In this document: positions 1 through 7,243 of the stretch, piece by piece | How positions within the stretch are numbered: position 1 is the first letter of the stretch | Layout: the number at the start of each line of letters is the position of its first letter | NCBI GenBank assembly: GCA_900543715.1 | Contig: UQSX01000066.1 | Coordinates: 1 to 16,099 of the forward strand | Source of the DNA: an uncultured Blautia sp. | Lineage (GTDB): Bacteria; Bacillota; Clostridia; Lachnospirales; Lachnospiraceae | Length of the DNA stretch: 16,099 bases | Reading direction: 5' to 3' | The notes under the pieces: generated by a model | Seen by the model: only the letters and a program-made list of their open reading frames with translations | Databases searched by the model: none | What the model was told of the DNA's origin: nothing | Translations under genes and position numbers: made by a program

Positions 1-1022
1 CCTACTTGATCATCTGTGAGGGGTATATGGATGTGATTTCTATGCACCAGGCAGGTTTTACCAATGCGGTGGCTTCTCTGGGCACGGCTTTAACATCGGG
101 ACATGCCAGCCTGATGAGCCGGTATACCAAAGAAGTTCTGCTTACCTATGACAGTGACGAGGCAGGCCAGAAGGCAGCCCTAAGGGGAATTCCCATTTTA
201 AGAACAGCAGGAATCCGGCCAAGGGTGGTGGATCTGGCACCTTATAAGGACCCGGACGAGTTTATAAAGGCAGAGGGCCGTGAGGCTTTTGAGAAACGCC
301 TGGAAGAAGCGATGAACTATTTTCTTTTCCAGGTAAAGGTACTGGAGAAAAAATACAATCTGTCAGACCCTGAGGAAAAGACTCAGTTCTTCAGAGAAAT
401 CGCGGGTATGCTCCTGGAATTTCCAGAAGAACTGGAGAGAAACAACTACATGGAAACAATTTCCCGAATTTATCAGATTCAATTTGAGGATTTGCGGAAA
501 ATGGTGAACCATATGGCTCTGACTCCTAAAAATAACTCTGATACTGTTCGGAGAGAAGGACCAAGGAAAAAGAAGGAAAATAAGGAAGACGGAGGACAGA
601 CTGCACAGAAACTCATGCTCACCTGGCTGACCTCCTATCCTAAAATGTTTGATGCTATAGCAGGATACATCGGGCCGGAGGACTTTACTACCCCCCTGTA
701 TCATCAGGTGGCAGAGCTTGTCTTTGCCCAGCATGAAGAGGGGGCAGTAAATCCTGCAAAATTGCTCAACCAGTTTTCTGACCCGGAAGAACAGAGAGAA
801 GTAACCTCCCTGTTTCACGCCTCCCTCCATCTGGAAAGCCAGGAGGAGGCCAGACGGGCAGTACTGGAGACCGTATGCAGGCTGAAAAGAGACAGTATTG
901 CATGGCAGAACCAGCATTTGGCCCCTACAGACCTCACAGGACTGCAGAAAATCGTGGAGGCGAGAAAAAGACTGGAGGACCTGGAAAGAGGCAGAGTGAC
1001 ACTGCATATTTCCTTTGATTGA
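1..1022 (+). CDS. dnaG: DNA primase, 3' part (5' end outside window)
   Basis: Primase that makes the RNA primers for replication and docks on the replicative helicase. The frame is already open at position 3, so the N-terminal zinc finger and the first part of the catalytic core lie upstream of the window; roughly 340 of the usual 580-600 residues are present. The visible part opens inside the TOPRIM fold: ICEGYMDVI carries the conserved Glu, YDSDEAGQKA the metal-binding Asp-x-Asp, and PYKDPDEFI is the typical primase motif after it. A charged linker near residues 170-195 of the visible part (KKKENKED) leads to the C-terminal helicase-binding region. The stop is TGA at 1020-1022. rpoD follows after 39 nt with no terminator between them, the classical macromolecular-synthesis arrangement. 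Identification is secure. Confidence 0.95.
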   Translation, partial: YLIICEGYMDVISMHQAGFTNAVASLGTALTSGHASLMSRYTKEVLLTYDSDEAGQKAALRGIPILRTAGIRPRVVDLAPYKDPDEFIKAEGREAFEKRLEEAMNYFLFQVKVLEKKYNLSDPEEKTQFFREIAGMLLEFPEELERNNYMETISRIYQIQFEDLRKMVNHMALTPKNNSDTVRREGPRKKKENKEDGGQTAQKLMLTWLTSYPKMFDAIAGYIGPEDFTTPLYHQVAELVFAQHEEGAVNPAKLLNQFSDPEEQREVTSLFHASLHLESQEEARRAVLETVCRLKRDSIAWQNQHLAPTDLTGLQKIVEARKRLEDLERGRVTLHISFD

Positions 1023-1061
1023 GGATACCATATAATTAAGAATTGAGAGGATGGAACATTT

Positions 1062-2186
1062 ATGGAAATGAACATGGCAAAATTCAGCGAGAAACTGGCA
1101 GAGCTTATCGAGCTGGCAAAGAAGAAGAAAAACGTACTGGAATATCAGGAGATCAATGACTTTTTCAAAGATTTTCCTCTGGATGCAGAGCACATGGACA
1201 AGGTTTTCGACTACCTGGAGGCCAACGGCGTAGACGTGCTGCGGATCCAGGACAATGATATGGACGATCTGCTCATGAGCGATGAGGAAGAAATGAACCT
1301 CAGTGAAGAAGATGAGGTAGATATGGAAAATATCGATCTGTCCGTACCTGAAGGAGTCAGCATCGAGGATCCTGTACGTATGTATCTGAAAGAAATCGGA
1401 AAAGTTCCTCTTCTCACCGCAGAGGAAGAGATCAGCCTGGCAAAAAGAATGGAAAACGGCGATGAAAGTGCAAAAAAACGTCTGGCAGAGGCAAACCTCC
1501 GTCTGGTAGTCAGCATTGCCAAAAGATATGTGGGAAGGGGCATGCTGTTTCTGGATCTGATCCAGGAAGGAAATCTGGGGCTTATTAAGGCTGTGGAAAA
1601 ATTCGATTACCGGAAAGGTTATAAATTTTCCACCTATGCTACCTGGTGGATCCGCCAGGCCATCACCAGAGCTATTGCCGATCAGGCCAGAACCATTCGT
1701 ATTCCCGTTCATATGGTGGAAACAATCAATAAACTAATCCGAGTATCCAGGCAGCTTCTCCAGGAGCTTGGAAGAGAGCCTCAGCCGGAAGAGATTGCAG
1801 AAGAAATGAATATGTCTGTGGATCGTGTCAGAGAAATACTGAAGATCTCTCAGGAACCGGTTTCTCTGGAGACTCCCATTGGCGAGGAAGAAGACAGCCA
1901 TCTGGGAGATTTTATCCAGGACGACAATGTTCCAGTACCTGCAGACGCCGCTGCCTTTACCTTACTGAAAGAGCAGCTTGTAGAGGTTCTGGGAACTCTT
2001 ACAGAGAGAGAGCAGAAGGTACTGCGCCTGCGTTTTGGCCTGGATGACGGAAGAGCCAGAACCCTGGAAGAAGTAGGAAAAGAGTTTAACGTTACCAGAG
2101 AGCGTATCCGCCAGATTGAGGCTAAGGCCCTTAGAAAGCTCCGTCATCCAAGCCGCAGCCGGAAACTGAAAGATTATCTGGATTAA
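1062..2186 (+). CDS. rpoD: RNA polymerase primary sigma factor RpoD (SigA)
   Basis: Housekeeping sigma factor of 374 aa, the normal length for a Firmicutes SigA. Region 1.1-like acidic N-terminus covers about residues 1-85. Region 1.2 follows with [16 protein letters not shown]. Region 2 holds the hallmark strings [32 protein letters not shown] and [15 protein letters not shown], which recognise and melt the -10 element. Region 3 starts near [10 protein letters not shown]. Region 4.2 ends the protein with [20 protein letters not shown] and [16 protein letters not shown], the -35 reader. The start ATG at 1062 follows GAGAGG (1045-1050) by 11 nt; in-frame ATGs at 1068 and 1074 are possible but farther from the site. 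It lies between dnaG and trmK and is probably co-transcribed with both. Confidence 0.97.
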   Translation: MEMNMAKFSEKLAELIELAKKKKNVLEYQEINDFFKDFPLDAEHMDKVFDYLEANGVDVLRIQDNDMDDLLMSDEEEMNLSEEDEVDMENIDLSVPEGVSIEDPVRMYLKEIGKVPLLTAEEEISLAKRMENGDESAKKRLAEANLRLVVSIAKRYVGRGMLFLDLIQEGNLGLIKAVEKFDYRKGYKFSTYATWWIRQAITRAIADQARTIRIPVHMVETINKLIRVSRQLLQELGREPQPEEIAEEMNMSVDRVREILKISQEPVSLETPIGEEEDSHLGDFIQDDNVPVPADAAAFTLLKEQLVEVLGTLTEREQKVLRLRFGLDDGRARTLEEVGKEFNVTRERIRQIEAKALRKLRHPSRSRKLKDYLD

Positions 2187-2195
2187 AGGAGAAAT

Positions 2196-2900
2196 ATGAG
2201 AGAATTGCAGATATCCCGGCGGCTGAAAGCTGTCGCAGCTCTGGTGAGCCCCGGACTGGTGCTGGCAGATGTAGGCTGCGACCACGGATATATTCCTATA
2301 TATTTAATACAGAAAGGACAGATACCAAGAGCCATTGCCATGGATATCAACCAAGGTCCTCTTTTGCGGGCCAGGGAGCATATCCGGGAATGGGGACTGG
2401 AAACTTACATAGAAACCAGACTTTCCGACGGGCTGAAAGCTTTAGAACCTGGAGAGGCCCAGTGTCTGGTGGTCGCAGGAATGGGAGGCCCTCTTATGGA
2501 GAGAATTCTTACGCAAGGAGCCCCAGTCCTGAAAGATATGAAAGAACTGATCCTCCAGCCTCAGTCAGAAATCGGCCATTTCCGCCAGTTTCTGGCTGAA
2601 AATGGTTATAGGATCATTGAAGAAGATATGGTTGAGGAAGAAAAAAAATATTATCCTATGATGAAAGCTGTCCAGGGGAATATGAATTATACAAAAAAAG
2701 CAGAATATCTCTATGGTAAGAAACTTCTGGAAAAGAGGCATCCTGTTTTAAGAGAGTTCCTTGAAAAGGAGGACCGGGCCTCCAGAGAACTTTTAGAAAA
2801 GCTTACCAAGATCGAGACTTCCTCGGCACGGAAAAGGAAAGAGAAGCTGCTGGAGGAAATAAGGGACAGAGAGGAGGCACTGGCATACTATGAAATGTAA
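2196..2900 (+). CDS. trmK: tRNA (adenine(22)-N(1))-methyltransferase TrmK
   Basis: SAM-dependent enzyme that methylates N1 of adenine 22 in the D-arm of bacterial tRNAs (TrmK/YqfN family, COG2384). The 234-aa length fits the family. The Rossmann SAM-binding motif is ADVGCDHGYIPIYL near residues 24-37, followed by AIAMDINQGPL at strand 2 and LVVAGMGGPLMERIL at the catalytic motif IV region. The C-terminal third (about residues 165-234) is helical and rich in Lys/Glu, as expected for the coiled-coil tRNA-contacting domain. The start is fixed by AAAGGAG directly after the rpoD stop, 9 nt intergenic. Its end overlaps the Nif3-family gene by 11 nt, so the two are translationally coupled. The same rpoD-trmK-Nif3 order is widespread in Firmicutes. 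Confidence 0.92.
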   Translation: MRELQISRRLKAVAALVSPGLVLADVGCDHGYIPIYLIQKGQIPRAIAMDINQGPLLRAREHIREWGLETYIETRLSDGLKALEPGEAQCLVVAGMGGPLMERILTQGAPVLKDMKELILQPQSEIGHFRQFLAENGYRIIEEDMVEEEKKYYPMMKAVQGNMNYTKKAEYLYGKKLLEKRHPVLREFLEKEDRASRELLEKLTKIETSSARKRKEKLLEEIRDREEALAYYEM

Positions 2901-3672
2901 AGATGTTATCAGAAAGATTGAAGGGAAATATCCGGTATCTTTTGCTGAAGAGTGGGATAATCCCGGACTTCTTGTAGGAGATCCGGAGAAAGAAGTAAAG
3001 AAGATCTTTCTTGCTCTGGATGTGACCGATGAAAGCCTTGATGCAGCTGTGAAAACTGGAGCAGACATGATGATCACCCATCATCCTCTGATCTTTTCAG
3101 GAATTAGGAAGGTCACTGCCGATAATTTTATCAGCCGCCGGATCATAGGATTAATAGAAAACGGAATTTCCTATTATGCCATGCATACGAATTTTGATGT
3201 GCTGGGAATGGCTGACTTAAGTGCAGATTATCTGGAGCTTAAGAACCGTGAAATCCTGGAGGTTACGTATGACCGTGAAGGCAGACAGGAAGGCCTGGGA
3301 AGAGTGGGAAACCTGGCAGAGGCCCAGACCCTGGAAGCCTTTGGCAGATTTGTAAAAGAAAAATTTCAGCTGCCCTTTGTGAAAGTATATGGCGACTTAA
3401 ATAAGATGGTTGAAAGGGTTGCTGTATGTACCGGTTCGGGGAAAAGTCTTATGCCTTCTGTACTCCATTCTCAAGCAGATGTGTATGTTACAGCGGACAT
3501 GGATTATCATTCCGCTATAGATGCAGTTTCCCAGGGAATATGCGTAATAGACGCCGGCCACTATGGGACAGAGTATATTTTTATGGACTATATGGAAGAA
3601 GAACTGGGACAAATGTTGCCGGAATTAGAGGTGGAAAAAATGAGGGTGCAGCACCCTTGCAAAGCCATATAG
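2890..3672 (+). CDS. Nif3-like dinuclear metal-centre protein (YqfO/DUF34 family)
   Basis: Member of the NIF3/DUF34 family, hexameric proteins binding two divalent metals; the physiological role is unsettled, with a GTP cyclohydrolase I type 2 annotation often attached. The protein is 260 aa, the short form without the inserted PII-like domain of Bacillus YqfO. Family marks are EEWDNPGLLVGD near the N-terminus, ITHHPLIFSG with the metal-binding His pair near residues 64-65, MHTNFDV at about residue 97, and DAGHYGTEYIF near the C-terminus supplying the last His and Glu ligands. All expected ligands appear present. The start ATG at 2890 overlaps the trmK end by 11 nt, which implies coupling. 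The following kinase gene begins 33 nt after its stop. Confidence 0.9.
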   Translation: MKCKDVIRKIEGKYPVSFAEEWDNPGLLVGDPEKEVKKIFLALDVTDESLDAAVKTGADMMITHHPLIFSGIRKVTADNFISRRIIGLIENGISYYAMHTNFDVLGMADLSADYLELKNREILEVTYDREGRQEGLGRVGNLAEAQTLEAFGRFVKEKFQLPFVKVYGDLNKMVERVAVCTGSGKSLMPSVLHSQADVYVTADMDYHSAIDAVSQGICVIDAGHYGTEYIFMDYMEEELGQMLPELEVEKMRVQHPCKAI

Positions 3673-3705
3673 TTACTGGATATTTGACAGGAAAGGAGAG
3701 GCACA

Positions 3706-5373
3706 GTGAAAGAAAGAATGATTTCCGTTAAGATTCTTGGAAAACAGAGAGAGTATCCCTATGGAACTCCCTACAGTAAAATTGTTGAAGACTACCGGGG
3801 AATCACCAGACATCCTATCGTACTGGTAATGAAGGATAAGAAGCTCTGCGAGCTTCATAAAAAGCTGAAAAAAGACGGTGAGCTGGAATTTATTACTACA
3901 GGCGACGAAATCGGCCATCAGACCTATAACAGAAGTGCTTCGCTGCTTTTACTGAAAGCTCTCTATCACGTGGCGGGACACGGTAATATCCGAAAGGTCA
4001 TTTTGCACTTTTCCGTCAGCTCCGGATATTACTATACTATAGATGGAGATGTGAAGATCACGCCGGAGTTTTTGAATCAGATAAAAGCTTATATGACAGA
4101 ACTGGTCAGAAGGAGGCTTCCTATCAGGAAGAGAAGCGTGGGAATCAGCGAGGCTATTGAGATTTTTCATCGCCATCATATGTATGACAAAGAAAAGCTC
4201 TTTCATTTTCGCCGGGGCTCCCGGGTAAATATCTACAGCCTCGAAGAGTTTGAAGATTATTTTTATGGATATATGGTAAATCATACCGGTTATCTGAAAT
4301 ATTTTGAACTGTATCCTTTTGACGAAGGCCTGGTACTTCAGCTTCCTGACAGGGAAGAGCCTGAGAAAGTTCCTCCCTTTAAGCCGTGGACAAAGCTTTT
4401 CCTTGTCCAGAAGGAGTCTGGGAGCTGGGGAGAAATGATCGGAGCGGATACGGTAGGAGATTTAAACGAACAGATCAGTCTGAAAGGCGCCAATGAATTG
4501 ATCCTTATTGCGGAAGCCCTGCAGGAAGCGAAAATTTCTCAGATCGCAGACAGGATCGCAGAGGACAGAAGCAAGAAATTCGTTATGATCGCCGGTCCAT
4601 CCTCATCAGGAAAAACTACCTTTTCCCATCGGCTGTCTATCCAGCTTTCCGCTCATGGACTGAAGCCCCATCCCATTGCTGTAGACAATTATTTTGTCAA
4701 TCGGGAAGAGACGCCTCTTGACGAGGAGGGAAACTATAATTTTGAGTGTTTGGAAGCTATTGATGTGAAGCAGTTTAATGAGGATATGACAGCTCTTTTA
4801 AGAGGAGAGCAGGTGGCTATGCCCTCTTTTAACTTTAAGACAGGACAGAGGGAATATCGGGGAAATACTCTTCGCCTGGGACCAGAAGATGTGCTGGTGA
4901 TCGAGGGCATTCATTGTCTTAACGACAAGCTGAGCTTCAGTCTTCCTGCTGAGAGTAAATTCCGTATTTATATCAGCGCCCTTACTCAGATCAATATTGA
5001 CGAACATAACCGGATCCCCACTACAGACGGCAGATTGATACGCAGGATCGTCCGGGATGCCAGGACCAGGGGAGCTTCTGCAAAAGCCACCATTGCCATG
5101 TGGAATTCAGTGAGGAGAGGAGAAGAAGAAAATATCTTTCCTTATCAGGAGTCTGCAGATGTCATGTTTAATTCCGCTCTGATCTATGAGCTGGCCGTAT
5201 TAAAGCTGTATGCGGAGCCTCTTCTTTTTTCCATTCAGCCAGGAGAACCGGAATATAATGAGGCAAAAAGGCTTCTGAAGTTCCTGGACTATTTTGTAAG
5301 CGTACCCAGCGAAGCAATTCCTCAGAATTCTATCTTACGGGAGTTTGTAGGGGGAGGTTGTTTTGACGTATAA
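3706..5373 (+). CDS. TGS/ThrRS-like domain nucleoside (uridine) kinase
   Basis: Cytoplasmic protein of 555 aa with three parts: an N-terminal TGS-like segment (about residues 1-70), a threonyl-tRNA-synthetase editing-like middle (about 75-260, with HRHHMYDKEKLFHFRRGSR), and a C-terminal P-loop kinase. The Walker A motif is AGPSSSGKTTFS near residues 297-308, followed by PIAVDNYFVNREETPLDE, the uridine-kinase/phosphoribulokinase-type segment, and VLVIEGIHCLN as Walker B. It resembles the long Clostridia proteins annotated as nucleoside kinase; the real phosphate acceptor is inferred, not proven. The start chosen is GTG at 3706 because AAAGGAG (3692-3698) sits 7 nt before it; the next ATG at 3718 would be 19 nt away. 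It is the last gene before a strong terminator. Confidence 0.85.
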   Translation: MKERMISVKILGKQREYPYGTPYSKIVEDYRGITRHPIVLVMKDKKLCELHKKLKKDGELEFITTGDEIGHQTYNRSASLLLLKALYHVAGHGNIRKVILHFSVSSGYYYTIDGDVKITPEFLNQIKAYMTELVRRRLPIRKRSVGISEAIEIFHRHHMYDKEKLFHFRRGSRVNIYSLEEFEDYFYGYMVNHTGYLKYFELYPFDEGLVLQLPDREEPEKVPPFKPWTKLFLVQKESGSWGEMIGADTVGDLNEQISLKGANELILIAEALQEAKISQIADRIAEDRSKKFVMIAGPSSSGKTTFSHRLSIQLSAHGLKPHPIAVDNYFVNREETPLDEEGNYNFECLEAIDVKQFNEDMTALLRGEQVAMPSFNFKTGQREYRGNTLRLGPEDVLVIEGIHCLNDKLSFSLPAESKFRIYISALTQINIDEHNRIPTTDGRLIRRIVRDARTRGASAKATIAMWNSVRRGEEENIFPYQESADVMFNSALIYELAVLKLYAEPLLFSIQPGEPEYNEAKRLLKFLDYFVSVPSEAIPQNSILREFVGGGCFDV

Positions 5374-5397
5374 AAGATGCTTTTGGCTCTGATATCA

Positions 5398-5447
5398 AAT
5401 GCCTGACGGACATGGGATTGAAACTTATGCCTGTCAGGCATTTTTTT
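5398..5447 (+). terminator. Intrinsic terminator of the dnaG-rpoD-trmK-Nif3-kinase run
   Basis: AATGCCTGAC (5398-5407) is perfectly complementary to GTCAGGCATT (5433-5442). The stem can extend inward to 5413/5427 with one G-T pair and one mismatch, leaving a 13-nt loop. Seven T residues at 5441-5447 overlap the stem end. It lies 25 nt after the kinase stop codon, so it ends the housekeeping transcript and separates it from the next promoter. Confidence 0.88.
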
Positions 5448-5464
5448 GCATAAAGTTTAAGTAT

Positions 5465-5493
5465 TAGACGGAAAAAGCTTTCCGGAGTATAAT
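5465..5493 (+). promoter_or_regulatory. Promoter with dyad operator between -35 and -10
   Basis: TAGACG (5465-5470) and a perfect TATAAT (5488-5493) are spaced by 17 nt. A perfect dyad, CGGAAA-AAGC-TTTCCG, lies at 5469-5484 inside the spacer, the classical place for a repressor operator. AGGAGG follows at 5504-5509, 8 nt before an ATG. The control region therefore looks intact although only a gene remnant is left behind it. The cognate repressor is not evident in the window; the neighbouring TetR gene is one candidate, but the dyad is not repeated near that gene. Confidence 0.6.
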
Positions 5494-5517
5494 TTTTTTG
5501 CTTAGGAGGAGCTTTTT

Positions 5518-5751
5518 ATGAAATCCTTGATAAATCGTATAGTCGAACCAAAACAGCAGATAAGGGAGGAACAGAAAATTTTTTCTACCATTGTCTGCAG
5601 GGTAGTCTTTTCCCTGGTCTTTGGTATCAGTATGAACATGGGAGTGATCGGCGTGGCCTTTGCCATGTGTCTGGACTGGGGAGTGCGGGCTTTGCTTTTC
5701 TGGATCCGGTTCAAAAATGGAAAGTGGAAGAAATTCCGGGTAATCGGCTAG
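5518..5751 (+). pseudogene. MATE-family multidrug efflux transporter remnant
   Basis: A 77-codon frame with an excellent ribosome binding site (AGGAGG, 8 nt before the ATG). From about residue 28 the protein reads like the extreme C-terminus of a MATE drug/Na+ antiporter: GISMNMGVIGVAFAMCLDWG and ALLFWIRFKNGKWKKFRVI match the last helix and basic tail of clostridial MATE pumps, normally about 450 aa. The first ~27 residues (MKSLINRIVEPKQQIREEQK) do not resemble that region and may be the original N-terminus or unrelated sequence. The simplest reading is an internal in-frame deletion joining the first codons to the last ~50. The product could form at most one or two helices and cannot transport. 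A small membrane protein in its own right is possible but less likely. Confidence 0.6.
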
Positions 5752-5758
5752 ACTGAGG

Positions 5759-5789
5759 CAGGCAGTTTTATCTTCGGATAATCTGCCTG
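5759..5789. terminator. Convergent hairpin terminator with UUCG loop
   Basis: CAGGCAG (5759-5765) pairs with CTGCCTG (5783-5789), and an inner stem TTATC/GATAA (5768-5772 with 5777-5781) closes a TTCG tetraloop, a very stable C-UUCG-G hairpin. It lies 7 nt after the MATE remnant on the + strand and 22 nt past the TetR stop on the - strand, so it can serve both converging transcripts. The tail is T-rich but interrupted on the + side (TAATTATTT) and poor on the - side. A 12-bp palindrome GGAAAATTTTCC follows at 5799-5810, probably trivial. Confidence 0.6.
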
Positions 5790-5811
5790 TAATTATTTGG
5801 AAAATTTTCCA

Positions 5812-6423
5812 TTATTCTTCCTTCCCTGTCTCTTTCCGGGCGGCATAGTCTCTGAGAAGAGGCGGAAGGGAAGAGCGTATGACCAGAGAGATATACAGGA
5901 TATTTTTATCATTGTTCCTCAGAGTGGGATTTGTGATCCCGTCCATCAGAAGGCCTGCAAAGGCTTCCGTATAAAACCGGCTGAGAAAATCTCTGTAATC
6001 GGAAGGTATGGACAGTTCCATCTGCTGGATAGTTTTATCTATAACAGAAGAGGTGATCCCATAAAGGTCATTGAAGAAGAAACGTTTCAGTTCTCCCTGT
6101 CCTAATGAGTTACAGATGTTGTTCAGCAGCTTTTCATTCTCCTCGATATAATTCATAACAAACCGGACAGCCTCTTCGTAATCAGACATCAGATCAAAAT
6201 GTTTTACCACATCAATAGCTTCCTGTTCTAAAGTCCATTTCAAAAGATCGTTGATATCCTCAAAATGATAATAAAAAGTATTTCTGTTCAATCCGCAGTC
6301 CTCGGTGATTTCCCGGACAGTGATATTCGAGAAGGATTTCCTGCAGATAAGCTTTTTCAGAGATTCTGCAAGGATTTTCCTGGTATAAAAGGTGGTAGCG
6401 TTATGTTTCATGGGATCATCCAT
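5812..6423 (-). CDS. TetR/AcrR-family transcriptional regulator
   Basis: One-component repressor of 203 aa, typical TetR length. The N-terminal helix-turn-helix is plain: ILAESLKKLICRKSFSNITV leads into REITEDCGLNRNTFYYHFED (about residues 38-57), which matches the TetR recognition helix signature NxxTFYYHF. The rest is the helical ligand/dimer domain, of the type seen in DhaS-like TetR proteins. The start is ambiguous. The ATG at 6423 lies only 1 nt after AAGGAG, too close for good initiation, while the ATG at 6411 lies 13 nt after it; the shorter 199-aa form (MKHNATTF) may be the real product. It is transcribed divergently from the kinase-like/MMPL/secreted-protein unit, which it probably represses, as is usual for TetR genes beside exporters. 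Confidence 0.88.
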   Translation of the reverse strand: MDDPMKHNATTFYTRKILAESLKKLICRKSFSNITVREITEDCGLNRNTFYYHFEDINDLLKWTLEQEAIDVVKHFDLMSDYEEAVRFVMNYIEENEKLLNNICNSLGQGELKRFFFNDLYGITSSVIDKTIQQMELSIPSDYRDFLSRFYTEAFAGLLMDGITNPTLRNNDKNILYISLVIRSSLPPLLRDYAARKETGKEE

Positions 6424-6451
6424 ACTCCTTTATCAGCAATATTGTTTTTTT

Positions 6452-6480
6452 ATTTTAGCGGCTGAAAAATAAAAAGTCAA
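6452..6480 (-). promoter_or_regulatory. Sigma-A promoter of the TetR gene
   Basis: Read on the - strand, TTGACT (6480-6475) and TAAAAT (6457-6452) are separated by exactly 17 nt. Transcription should begin near 6445, giving a leader of about 22 nt that holds the AAGGAG site. An imperfect inverted repeat, TTTAGCGGCTGAA (6454-6466) against TTCAGCTAAA (6484-6493), brackets the -35 box and may contribute to autoregulation. Confidence 0.7.
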
Positions 6481-6507
6481 TCATTCAGCTAAACATATTC
6501 AGTCATT

Positions 6508-6524
6508 TGCCTAAATTTTAGACA
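6508..6524. promoter_or_regulatory. Candidate TetR operator palindrome
   Basis: TGCCTAAA-T-TTTAGACA is a 17-bp palindrome in which seven of eight arm positions pair. Size and position, in the divergent gap between the TetR gene and the kinase-like gene, fit a TetR-family operator. Additional GCTGAA/TTCAGC half-motifs occur at 6461-6466, 6484-6489 and 6528-6533. I see no convincing sigma-A promoter for the + strand unit here: TAAAAT at 6566-6571 has no good -35 partner. Binding is inferred only. Confidence 0.4.
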
Positions 6525-6604
6525 TCTGCTGAAAAGTGTTGCTTTTCTTTCCTGGATTTTTTTCATAAAATGCAGAACAGATGAAAAAAAGGAGGCCTTA
6601 GAAA

Positions 6605-7219
6605 ATGAACATATGCATAAGCAGAGAATTTGGCAGCGGAGGACATGAGATCGGAAAGATACTCGCCGAGCAGCTTGGATATTCCTTTTATGACCGCAGG
6701 CTGCTGGAAGGTGCGGCGGAGAAAAGCAGGATTCCCATAGAGCATCTGGAAAGGGCAGATGAGCAGAAAGCCAATCCCTGGATACACAGAATATGGTATG
6801 AGGCAGAGGATGAAAATCTCCGTGGACTTCCGGCCAATGATATTTTATTTCAGATACAGAAGGACTATATCCTGAACCGGGCAAGGGAAGGAAATGCAGT
6901 TTTTGTAGGCAGATGCGGAGACTTTATCCTAAAAGAGGCAGATATCCCCTGTGTTTGTATTTTTATCACTGCCCCATATGCCTGCCGTGTAATGCGAAAA
7001 AAAGAGCTGCTCCATTTATCCGCAAAGGAGACAGAGACACTGATAAGGAAAACAGATAAACGGAGAAAAGCCTACTACAATTATTACACAGACGGGGGCT
7101 GGGGAAAAACAGATAATTATGACTTTTGCATCAACAGCAGCCGTGGAATCCATGAAACGGTCAGAGTACTGGAGAAGCTTCTGGAAGAACTGTCCCGGGA
7201 AGGTGAGAAAAATGAGTGA
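6605..7219 (+). CDS. Cytidylate kinase-like family protein
   Basis: Protein of 204 aa of the cytidylate-kinase-like P-loop family (Cytidylate_kin2 type). The start reads MNICISREFGSGGHEIGKIL, with the family's characteristic SREFGSGGxEIGK nucleotide-binding loop, followed by LGYSFYDRRLLE and, in the middle, NAVFVGRCGDFIL. The C-terminal RRKAYYNYYTDGGWGKTDNY and YDFCINSSRG segments also fit the family. These proteins are common in gut Clostridia beside the ordinary cmk gene, and their substrate is not known; calling it a CMP kinase would go too far. The start is fixed by GGAGG (6591-6595), 9 nt before the ATG. The MMPL gene begins 24 nt after its stop, so the two are probably co-transcribed. 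Confidence 0.82.
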   Translation: MNICISREFGSGGHEIGKILAEQLGYSFYDRRLLEGAAEKSRIPIEHLERADEQKANPWIHRIWYEAEDENLRGLPANDILFQIQKDYILNRAREGNAVFVGRCGDFILKEADIPCVCIFITAPYACRVMRKKELLHLSAKETETLIRKTDKRRKAYYNYYTDGGWGKTDNYDFCINSSRGIHETVRVLEKLLEELSREGEKNE

Positions 7220-7243
7220 AAAGTCAGAGAAAGGTATACCGTC

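Noticed and set aside
363..1712. Long open frame of 449 codons on the - strand opposite dnaG and rpoD.
   Set aside because: It spans two well-identified conserved genes, the protein is rich in Cys, His and Phe with no recognisable domain, and it has no start signals; it is a shadow of the codon use on the + strand.
3684..3712. Promoter with perfect TTGACA before the nucleoside kinase gene.
   Set aside because: The sequence at the proper distance (TGAAAG at 3707) is not a -10 box and lies inside the coding start; the match is probably chance.
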